Shown: one piece after another, positions 7,796 through 13,770 of the stretch
How the letters are laid out: every line of letters starts with the position of its first letter
Position numbering within the stretch: the stretch's first letter is position 1
Assembly: GCA_033791445.1 (NCBI GenBank)
Contig: JASJGS010000187.1
Coordinates: 1 to 16,355 of the forward strand
Source of the DNA: JANTGF01 sp033791445
GTDB taxonomy: Bacteria > Bacteroidota > Bacteroidia > Bacteroidales > VadinHA17
Length of the DNA stretch: 16,355 nucleotides
Direction of reading: 5' to 3'
Position numbers and translations under genes: made by a program
The notes under the pieces: model-generated
What the model was told of the DNA's origin: nothing
Database searches by the model: none
Seen by the model: only the letters and a program-made list of their open reading frames with translations

Positions 7796-8848
7796 TTAAC
7801 CATTTGTGTTTAACCAATCTTTAAAATAATTCTCAAGAATGCTGAATTTTGTATTCCATTCAACCGCATTTCCAATTCTACTAAGCAGAATAAAATGAAT
7901 ACCATCCCCATCTCTTTTTTTGTCAGACTGAAGAGCTGAAATAATCTGATCCTCATCCAAATTAATGTCTACAATCAAATCTGTTGACTTAATGAATGAG
8001 CTTATTCTAACTGCAGCTTCAGATGATAGCAATCCTTCTTTTTCAGAAATATAAACCGCAACAAGCATTCCATAAGCAATAGACTCTCCATGGGTGAGAC
8101 CATGGGCTTTTTCAATAGCATGGCCAAAAGTGTGTCCAAAATTTAGGATTCGTCTTATTCCACCTTCCAACTCATCAAGCTCAACAATTTCCTTTTTCAT
8201 ATTGATGGAGGTCCAAACAATATTTTGGATAAACCCAGGTTCCAGGTTCAAAAGACTATCTAAATTTCCTTCAATTTCCTTAAATAATAAAACATCTCTA
8301 ATCAGAGCATATTTTATAACTTCAGAAAAACCAGATACCAATTCCCTCTTAGGCAAGGTAGACAGCACCGAATCAAAACACAAAACAAATTCAGGCTGAT
8401 TAAATACACCTATAATATTTTTAGTCCCGCCCAGGTTAACTCCATTCTTTCCTCCCACGCTAGCATCCACCTGTGACAACAAGGTTGTAGAAACAAATCC
8501 AAAACGAACTCCTCTCATGTAAGTGGATGCAACAAAACCTGCAACATCACAAACTACTCCTCCGCCAATGCCCAGGATAAAGGAGGATCGATCAGCACCT
8601 AATTTTAGCAACTCATCAAAAATTAATTCTACAGATTTCAAGTCTTTAAACCTCTCCCCTGCTTTGATTTTTATAACAGGAAATTCGGGGAAATCACCTG
8701 AATACAAGCGATACACATTTTCATCAGTTATAATAAATACATTCTTCTCAGGAAGGTATTCGGATTTAACAGGAAAAGACTCTCCTACAAGAACTACAGA
8801 AGATCCTCTCCCTCCTTTTATCTCTAAAATCTTTGATCTCACGTGCAT
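7796..8848 (-). CDS. aroB: 3-dehydroquinate synthase AroB
   Basis: AroB cyclises DAHP to 3-dehydroquinate, the second shikimate step, using NAD+ and a divalent metal (Zn or Co). NAD/phosphate binding is seen in GIGGGVVCDVAGFVASTYMRG (93-113) and STTLLSQVDASVGGKNGVN (120-138). The metal ligands are Glu176 (SGFSEVIKYAL), His239 (NFGHTFGHAIE) and His253 (HGESIAYGM); the 63-residue spacing of the first pair equals that of E. coli. At 350 residues it has normal length, with a slightly short loop between the two His motifs. It lies 72 bp downstream of the DAHP synthase-chorismate mutase gene, the largest gap inside the operon, but no convincing internal promoter was found there. Confidence 0.97.
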   Translation of the reverse strand: MHVRSKILEIKGGRGSSVVLVGESFPVKSEYLPEKNVFIITDENVYRLYSGDFPEFPVIKIKAGERFKDLKSVELIFDELLKLGADRSSFILGIGGGVVCDVAGFVASTYMRGVRFGFVSTTLLSQVDASVGGKNGVNLGGTKNIIGVFNQPEFVLCFDSVLSTLPKRELVSGFSEVIKYALIRDVLLFKEIEGNLDSLLNLEPGFIQNIVWTSINMKKEIVELDELEGGIRRILNFGHTFGHAIEKAHGLTHGESIAYGMLVAVYISEKEGLLSSEAAVRISSFIKSTDLIVDINLDEDQIISALQSDKKRDGDGIHFILLSRIGNAVEWNTKFSILENYFKDWLNTNG

Positions 8849-8920
8849 TGCAATTAACAGAAAAAGCTATTTTAACAAGTCTCGAAATTAACTATAATTA
8901 ATTGACTTTTAGTTGATTCT

Positions 8921-10009
8921 TCACTCATTCATTATAACTGTTTGTTTATTGATAGATTCCTGGTGAATCGCCTTGAATATATTTGAAATGAAATCTTCAC
9001 TCAATCCTAAATTTTTACCAAGTTCTTTTCTTTCAAGCAGGATTTCAGACCACCTGTTTGTTTGAAGAATAGTAACTTTATTTTTCTTTTTAAATTCCCC
9101 TATCTTCCCTACTACATCCATCCTATTTCTAAAGATATGAAGAATTTCATCATCAATCTGATCAATTTTCAATCTCATTAATTCCATGTCATGCTTCAAG
9201 CCATTCATTCCACTTATATCAGGCTCTCTCCAAATAAGTGAATCCAAAATTTCTTTAAGATGTTCTGGTTTAACCTGCTGATCTTTATCACTAAGAGCTG
9301 CTTCAGGGTTGATATGAGATTCTATAAATAGGCCATCAAAATCAAGGTCTGCAGCTTTCTGACAAACTTCCTTAAGAAGGTCTCGCCGGCCACATATGTG
9401 ACTGGGATCAACTATAATAGGCAAATTTGGAAATCGCCTTTTTAGCTCAATAGGTATTTCCCAATGCGGCTTATTTCGATAAGGCGATTGACCGTAGTGA
9501 GAAAATCCCCTGTGAATGGCCATAAGTTTTTTTAATCCTGCCTTATTCATGCGTTCCAGGGCACCCACCCATAAGTCAATATCCGGATTAATCGGATTTT
9601 TAACAAATACAGGAACGTCTTTACCTCCCAGATAATCTGCCAGCTCCTGCACGGCAAAAGGATTTGCAGTAGTTCTGGCTCCAATCCACAATATGTCAAC
9701 ACCATGATCAAGTGCTTCTTTGATATGGTATGCATTCGCAACTTCAGTTGCAATTAGTAAACCTGTTTCTTCTTTTAACTTCCTCAACCAGGGTAAGGCA
9801 ACAGCACCCAATCCTTCAAAGTTTCCGGGTCGAGTCCTAGGCTTCCAAATTCCTGCACGGTAAACTGGTATACCCAATTCAGCAACCCTGCGGCCCGTTT
9901 CCATTACTTGTTCCTCTGTTTCAGCACTACAAGGACCAGAAATAAAAAGTGGCATTTCCAGGTTTTTATTATTTATTTTAATATCAACAATATCGAGTGA
10001 TGAATTCAT
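8921..10009 (-). CDS. Bifunctional DAHP synthase (type I-beta) / chorismate mutase (AroQ class)
   Basis: One 362-residue chain catalyses both the first committed step (E4P plus PEP to DAHP) and chorismate to prephenate. Residues about 15-258 form the TIM-barrel synthase: GPCSAE (25-30), RAGIWKPRTRPGNFEG (51-66), KNP (137-139), HRGFSHYG (166-173), VDPSH (200-204) and ESHINPEAALSDKDQQ. Likely metal ligands are C27, H204, E230 and D241. Residues about 270-352 form an all-helical AroQ-type mutase (RLKIDQIDDEILHIFRNRM... KIGEFKKKN...). The same domain order is known in other Bacteroidota such as Porphyromonas, where the mutase domain acts as the allosteric sensor of prephenate. There is no ACT or ferredoxin-like N-terminal regulatory domain. 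It follows the aminotransferase stop by 6 bp. Gene naming varies (aroF, aroG or aroA in older Bacillus naming), so no symbol is given. Confidence 0.95.
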   Translation of the reverse strand: MNSSLDIVDIKINNKNLEMPLFISGPCSAETEEQVMETGRRVAELGIPVYRAGIWKPRTRPGNFEGLGAVALPWLRKLKEETGLLIATEVANAYHIKEALDHGVDILWIGARTTANPFAVQELADYLGGKDVPVFVKNPINPDIDLWVGALERMNKAGLKKLMAIHRGFSHYGQSPYRNKPHWEIPIELKRRFPNLPIIVDPSHICGRRDLLKEVCQKAADLDFDGLFIESHINPEAALSDKDQQVKPEHLKEILDSLIWREPDISGMNGLKHDMELMRLKIDQIDDEILHIFRNRMDVVGKIGEFKKKNKVTILQTNRWSEILLERKELGKNLGLSEDFISNIFKAIHQESINKQTVIMNE

Positions 10010-10015
10010 TCTTAC

Positions 10016-11182
10016 TTAATTTATAAGGTTATTTTTTATTCTATTTAATGCCTCCTTAAATACTTCTACATTGCTACAAAGTGAGATTCGCAAGTAATTC
10101 TTCCCCTGGCTACCAAATATTACACCAGGAGTAATAAATACACTTGATCTTAAAAGAATTTTATCTGAATAATCTATAGAGCTACCTCCATTTTCTGGAA
10201 TTCTCCCCCAAACAAACATACCAGATTGATCTTTATTGTATTCACAATCTAATTCCTCTAAAATATTCCAGACATAGTTACGCCTTTGCTTATATACCTC
10301 ATTAAGAGTATCAAACCATGATTGAGGAGAAGATAAAGCTTCAATAGCACCCTCCTGAAGAGGAAGGAACATACCAGACTGTATATTACTTATTACCTGC
10401 AATACTGATGATATATAGTTTTGGGCTCCAATTACCATTCCAATCCTCCAGCCTGGCATATTGTAAGACTTACTTAAAGAATTTAGTTCCAAAGCTACAT
10501 CCCATGCATTATCTACAGAAAAGATACTCATTGGTTCATCATTTAAGATAAAACTATATGGATTGTCGTTACATATTAGAATATTATGGCGACGACCAAA
10601 TTCAACCAATTGTTCGAACAACTCTTTTGTAGGTCTGGTTCCGGTTGGCATATGCGGGTAATTCACCCACATAATTTTCACTTTTGAAAGATCTTCTTTT
10701 TCAAGTTTATCAAAGTCAGGATACCAATTATTCTCTACTTTTAACTTATAAGGCCAAACTACACCTCCGACCAACTCTGCAACAGAGGAATAAGTTGGGT
10801 AACCAGGATCAGGAACCAAAACGAGATCACCTGGGTTTAGGAATGCCATAGAAATATGAAAAATCCCTTCTTTTGACCCTATTAATGGCAAAACCTGACT
10901 TTCAGGATCAATTTCAATTCCATAGAACCTCTTATACCATGATGTAAATGCATTTCTTAGTTTCGATATTCCCTTGTAGCTCTGATAACCATGAGCGGTA
11001 TTTTCAAAAAGGCTATCATTTGCTTTCTCTAATGTCGATTTAGGTGGGGGCAAATCTGGACTACCAATACCCAGATTTATTACTTTGTGACCCTCTGTAT
11101 TCATCTGTTCAATTTCTCTCAATTTTCTTGAGAAATAGTATTCCTGAACAGTATCTAGGCGTGAAGCGGGGACTATACTCAT
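10016..11182 (-). CDS. PLP-dependent class I/II aminotransferase, probable aromatic or prephenate aminotransferase
   Basis: This 388-residue fold-type I aminotransferase has the Schiff-base lysine K238 in SLSKSYNMPGWRIG (235-248). The pyridine-ring aspartate is D206 with Y209 (NDNPYS), the phosphate-binding arginine is R246, and the substrate alpha-carboxylate arginine is R365 (YLRISLC). The usual NPTG turn reads YPHMPTG (175-181). It overlaps the pheA stop by 4 nt (ATGA) and precedes the DAHP synthase-mutase gene by 6 bp. It most likely transaminates phenylpyruvate and 4-hydroxyphenylpyruvate, or prephenate to arogenate. The specificity is inferred from the neighbours alone; sequence similarity of this group to LL-diaminopimelate aminotransferases makes annotation by homology unreliable. 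Confidence 0.9.
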   Translation of the reverse strand: MSIVPASRLDTVQEYYFSRKLREIEQMNTEGHKVINLGIGSPDLPPPKSTLEKANDSLFENTAHGYQSYKGISKLRNAFTSWYKRFYGIEIDPESQVLPLIGSKEGIFHISMAFLNPGDLVLVPDPGYPTYSSVAELVGGVVWPYKLKVENNWYPDFDKLEKEDLSKVKIMWVNYPHMPTGTRPTKELFEQLVEFGRRHNILICNDNPYSFILNDEPMSIFSVDNAWDVALELNSLSKSYNMPGWRIGMVIGAQNYISSVLQVISNIQSGMFLPLQEGAIEALSSPQSWFDTLNEVYKQRRNYVWNILEELDCEYNKDQSGMFVWGRIPENGGSSIDYSDKILLRSSVFITPGVIFGSQGKNYLRISLCSNVEVFKEALNRIKNNLIN

Positions 11183-12045
11183 AGTATCTTCCTTCCTTTT
11201 TTATATTCACCTAAAATACCAAGGTCTCCAGTGAATGGTTTTATTGCTTTAAGAGCCTGGCGGTATAAGGTCTCATTCTCGTAAAGCATATCGACATAAA
11301 AGTGATACTCCCATTCTTTGCCAACTATGGGCATAGATTGTATTTTAGTCAGGTTCAAATTATAAAAAGATAAGGTGGATAAAATTTTAGACAGGCTTCC
11401 AATTTTATGTGACAAAGAAAAGAATAATGATGTTTTGTTATTTTCTTCAACTGGATTGAGATTGCCGTTTTCAGACAAAATTAGAAATCGCGTATAGTTC
11501 ATTTTATTTGTCTCAATGCCCTCAGCCAGAATCTCAAGATTATATTTCTCAGCTGCCAAAGAGCTTGCAATAGCTCCAACTCCCATTTGTTTCTTATCAT
11601 TTATATCTTTTGCACTTAAAGCAGTATCAAGGCTTTCGATTAACCTAATTTCAGGATAGTTATCAAAAAACACCTGGCATTGTAAAATTGCCATAGGGTG
11701 GGAATAAACTTCTTTGATATCAGAGATTTTTTGCCCTGGGCAGGCAACAAGGTTTTGATTAATCCGAAGGAATACTTCACCTACAATTTTCCGTTTGGAT
11801 TCCATTATTAAGGTATAATTCGGCAATATACTCCCGGCAACAGAATTTTCAATGGCCATTATACCGTAATCGGCCTTTCTTTCTTTAAGTGTTTTAAACA
11901 GATCCCTAAAAGTATTTCTTGGAACTATCTCAATTTTATCTGTTTCAAAATAAGCTCTCGCTGCAATCTCATGAAAAGCACCAAACCCTCCCTGGATGGC
12001 AATCCTATAATTTCTTGATTCGTCTTTATTCATATTCAACAGCAT
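11179..12045 (-). CDS. pheA: Prephenate dehydratase PheA (monofunctional, with ACT domain)
   Basis: PheA decarboxylates and dehydrates prephenate to phenylpyruvate, committing carbon to Phe. The catalytic domain (about 12-190) shows GGFGAFHE (19-26), the IENS motif (65-68), SHPMAI and the catalytic TRF triplet at 185-187. The C-terminal ACT domain (about 205-280) carries GSL at 216-218 for the usual GAL motif, and QSMP at 236-239 where many homologues have ESRP. Because this loop binds Phe, feedback inhibition may differ from E. coli. It lacks the fused mutase of E. coli PheA; here the mutase is on the DAHP synthase. It is the first gene of the operon and lies about 100 nt behind the leader terminator. 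Start: ATG at 12045, although an in-frame ATG at 12033 is equally plausible because neither has a Shine-Dalgarno sequence. Confidence 0.95.
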   Translation of the reverse strand: MLLNMNKDESRNYRIAIQGGFGAFHEIAARAYFETDKIEIVPRNTFRDLFKTLKERKADYGIMAIENSVAGSILPNYTLIMESKRKIVGEVFLRINQNLVACPGQKISDIKEVYSHPMAILQCQVFFDNYPEIRLIESLDTALSAKDINDKKQMGVGAIASSLAAEKYNLEILAEGIETNKMNYTRFLILSENGNLNPVEENNKTSLFFSLSHKIGSLSKILSTLSFYNLNLTKIQSMPIVGKEWEYHFYVDMLYENETLYRQALKAIKPFTGDLGILGEYKKGRKIL

Positions 12046-12144
12046 TACATCATTAAGTCAAAAACAACCTACTTGACTCCAAATATTTAATCAATTTCAA
12101 TTAACTTCAATTATAGAAACTATTATCAAATATCATTTTTAGGC

Positions 12145-12172
12145 AAAAAAAAAGTCCCATTAAAATGGGACC
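12145..12172 (-). terminator. Leader terminator (attenuator) of the aromatic operon
   Basis: Read on the minus strand, GTCCCAT (12171-12165), loop TTTA, ATGGGAC (12160-12154), followed by nine T residues (12153-12145). A G.T pair at 12172/12153 extends the stem to 8 bp. This is a textbook intrinsic terminator pointing toward pheA but located 100 nt upstream of its start codon and 24 nt behind the stop of a Phe/Tyr-rich leader peptide, so it would end transcription before the operon. In the plus direction the hairpin is not followed by Ts. Confidence 0.85.
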
Positions 12173-12197
12173 ATTATCTATTATATATAAACATCCC
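12167..12197 (-). promoter_or_regulatory. Candidate antiterminator pairing in the operon leader
   Basis: GGGAT (minus strand 12197-12193) can pair with GTCCC (12171-12167), four Watson-Crick pairs and one G.T pair. The second strand is the 5' arm of the terminator stem, so the two structures exclude each other. The first G of GGGAT is the last base of the leader stop codon, so a ribosome finishing the leader would cover it and allow the terminator to form. The stem is short with a 21-nt AT-rich loop, so this is a hypothesis. Confidence 0.35.
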
Positions 12198-12253
12198 TAT
12201 TCGGTACTTAAACCAAAATAAAAAAAGTTAATAAAATGATAGAAAGTGGCCAT
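12197..12253 (-). CDS. Phe/Tyr-rich leader peptide controlling the aromatic operon (pheL-like)
   Basis: The minus-strand ATG at 12253 opens an 18-codon frame ending in TAG (12199-12197) that encodes MATFYHFINFFYFGLSTE. Five of 18 residues are Phe (codons 4, 7, 10, 11 and 13) and two are Tyr (5 and 12), so seven of ten residues in 4-13 are Phe, Tyr or His, six-plus being aromatic. It begins about 20 nt after a promoter -7 element and is followed 24 nt later by an intrinsic terminator and then by pheA. This matches the layout of ribosome-mediated attenuators: stalling at Phe or Tyr codons when charged tRNA is scarce would prevent the terminator forming. It is comparable in logic to E. coli pheL but shares no obvious sequence with it. 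It is too short for gene finders. No Shine-Dalgarno sequence is visible, which is usual in this phylum. Confidence 0.8.
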   Translation of the reverse strand: MATFYHFINFFYFGLSTE

Positions 12254-12272
12254 AATATCTATAATATTGATG

Positions 12273-12303
12273 CAAAATTACTTAATTTATTATTAAGTCC
12301 AAT
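12273..12303 (-). promoter_or_regulatory. Promoter of the aromatic amino-acid operon
   Basis: On the minus strand TAATTTTG (12280-12273) fits the TAnnTTTG -7 consensus exactly. ATTG (12303-12300), one mismatch from the TTTG -33 consensus, lies exactly 19 nt upstream. Transcription would begin near 12267, giving a very short untranslated leader of about 13 nt before the leader-peptide ATG at 12253. The position immediately ahead of an attenuator makes the call considerably stronger than the motif alone. Confidence 0.65.
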
Positions 12304-12318
12304 ACTCTTTTCCTAAAA

Positions 12319-12326
12319 TAATTTTG
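12319..12326 (+). promoter_or_regulatory. Promoter -7 element candidate for nth
   Basis: TAATTTTG on the plus strand matches the -7 consensus and lies 62 nt before the nth ATG at 12389. No TTTG-like -33 element is found 19-21 nt upstream, so support is modest. It sits only 15 bp from the -33 element of the divergent aromatic operon promoter. Confidence 0.3.
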
Positions 12327-12388
12327 GATAAATAAATTTCTTTCTGATTTTTACAGACATTACAATTTCATATTTGATTTATATTTCA

Positions 12389-13039
12389 ATGAGAAAAAAG
12401 GAAAGATTCAAAAAGATTATTAACTATTTTAATGAAAATGTTCCTATCGCAGAAACAGAACTTGATTATAAAGATCCTTTCAGTTTGCTTGTTGCTGTAA
12501 TACTTTCAGCTCAATGTACAGATAAAAGAGTCAATCTTATTACTCCTCCTCTGCTTAAAAGATTACCCGATGCAAAAACTATGGGAAAGGCCAGCCAGGA
12601 AGATATTTTTGAATTTATAAAGAGTTGTTCATACCCAAACAATAAAGCAAAGCATTTAAAAGCTATGGCTTCAATGCTTGAAGAACAATTTTATGGTGTA
12701 GTTCCCTCAGAAATAAATGAGCTACAGAAGTTACCAGGTGTTGGACGAAAAACTGCTAATGTTATTGCTTCTGTGGTATATAATAAACCTGCTATGGCAG
12801 TAGATACACATGTATTTCGAGTATCCGCCAGACTAGGCTTAACCTACCGCGCTAAAAATCCACTTGATACTGAAATGCAACTCATTAAATTCATTCCAGA
12901 GGAGCTTATTCCTAAAGCACATCATTGGCTCATACTTCATGGACGTTATGTATGTATTGCTCGAAAACCAAAATGCCAGGAATGTGGACTAAGCCCTTAT
13001 TGTAAATATTATGAGGGTCTAAAACGCAAGGATATTTGA
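12389..13039 (+). CDS. nth: Endonuclease III (DNA glycosylase/AP lyase)
   Basis: Nth removes oxidised pyrimidines and cleaves the abasic site in base-excision repair. The helix-hairpin-helix LPGVGRKTANV (115-125) holds the catalytic Lys121, and VDTHVFRV contains Asp139, matching K120 and D138 of E. coli. The [4Fe-4S] loop has four cysteines at 189, 196, 199 and 205, with the exact C-X6-C-X2-C-X5-C spacing. Length (216 residues) is normal. The frame reaches a TTG at 12374, but the ATG at 12389 gives the usual MRKKERF start. It is divergent from the aromatic operon, separated by its leader region, and convergent with the next gene, with only 7 bp between stop codons. Confidence 0.97.
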   Translation: MRKKERFKKIINYFNENVPIAETELDYKDPFSLLVAVILSAQCTDKRVNLITPPLLKRLPDAKTMGKASQEDIFEFIKSCSYPNNKAKHLKAMASMLEEQFYGVVPSEINELQKLPGVGRKTANVIASVVYNKPAMAVDTHVFRVSARLGLTYRAKNPLDTEMQLIKFIPEELIPKAHHWLILHGRYVCIARKPKCQECGLSPYCKYYEGLKRKDI

Positions 13040-13046
13040 ATTAGGA

Positions 13047-13679
13047 TTAAGCATTATAAGGGAATATCTTAAAAAGAAATACCGCATAAATATAGAATCG
13101 TGGTATCCTCGCCAATGCAAAAACCCAAAAATGATTGAAAGGATATTTCAGTAATCCTGCTACTATATTAAATAAAGAGAATGGTAGTGGAAATAATGCC
13201 GTAAAAATTATAAGTACACCACCCCACTTTCTTATTTTGGTGGCATGTTTTTCAAGCTTGGTATCTAAATATAATTTGATTCGAGGAATTTTACGAAATA
13301 AGGTCCCAATGTAATACGAAATAAAGGAAGCAAAATAGGAAATTAATGCCAAACAGGTAATCATTAAGAATGGTTGTGCAAACTTTTGACTCCAAACAAT
13401 GAAAAAATCCGGAGGTATTATCCCAAAGCCAATTTCAGAAAAGGAAAAAAGTACAATAACCTGCCAGTCTGGAATATTATCGATTACTGAAACAAAAATA
13501 TAATCAGTATCAATTATAAATCTTTCGGCTAACCATAAAAGTACCAGGATTACAATAAATATTAAAGCTGCCTTCAGTCCCTTAGAATATATAAATTCAT
13601 AAAATCCTTTCCTTTTGTAATAGGCATGATACAGATTTATTCTATTCTTTGATTTGCCTGTTTTTCTTGAGGATTCCAT
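13047..13679 (-). CDS. VTT/DedA-like integral membrane protein
   Basis: This 210-residue protein has a basic cytoplasmic N-terminus (MESSRKTGKSKNR) followed by a first membrane helix at about 36-54. Then come a re-entrant-like segment with SEIGFGIIPPDFFIVW (81-96) and helices at about 102-126, 153-175 and 182-205. The glycine/proline-containing membrane hairpin and the FPLPFSLFNIVAGLLKYPFNHFW segment (163-185) resemble VTT (SNARE-associated, DedA) proteins, some of which act as lipid carrier flippases. The family match is from pattern only and the canonical DedA motifs are weak. It is divergent from the desulfurase-SelD gene with 91 bp between starts, and convergent with nth. Substrate and role are unknown. 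Confidence 0.7.
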   Translation of the reverse strand: MESSRKTGKSKNRINLYHAYYKRKGFYEFIYSKGLKAALIFIVILVLLWLAERFIIDTDYIFVSVIDNIPDWQVIVLFSFSEIGFGIIPPDFFIVWSQKFAQPFLMITCLALISYFASFISYYIGTLFRKIPRIKLYLDTKLEKHATKIRKWGGVLIIFTALFPLPFSLFNIVAGLLKYPFNHFWVFALARIPRFYIYAVFLFKIFPYNA

Positions 13680-13770
13680 ACATACAAATCTATTTAAAAA
13701 AAGCCACAGATTTCTTTATTATCTTTACTTTTTCAATCCTATCCAGTATTTTCATAACAGTCCTTTTAAC

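Noticed and set aside
8849..8920. Possible internal promoter in the 72-bp gap before aroB (TAATTTCG on the minus strand).
   Set aside because: One mismatch in the key TTTG and no -33 element; insufficient support.
13685..13692. TAGATTTG on the minus strand just before the VTT gene start, matching TAnnTTTG.
   Set aside because: It ends 5 nt before the start codon and has no -33 partner, so it would require a leaderless transcript; likely chance in AT-rich DNA.
13654..13770. Upstream extension of the fusion gene adding 39 residues.
   Set aside because: It overlaps the divergent VTT gene, has low-complexity Phe/Tyr-rich translation unlike desulfurases, and the ATG at 13771 starts exactly at the MERIYLDFNATTP family N-terminus.
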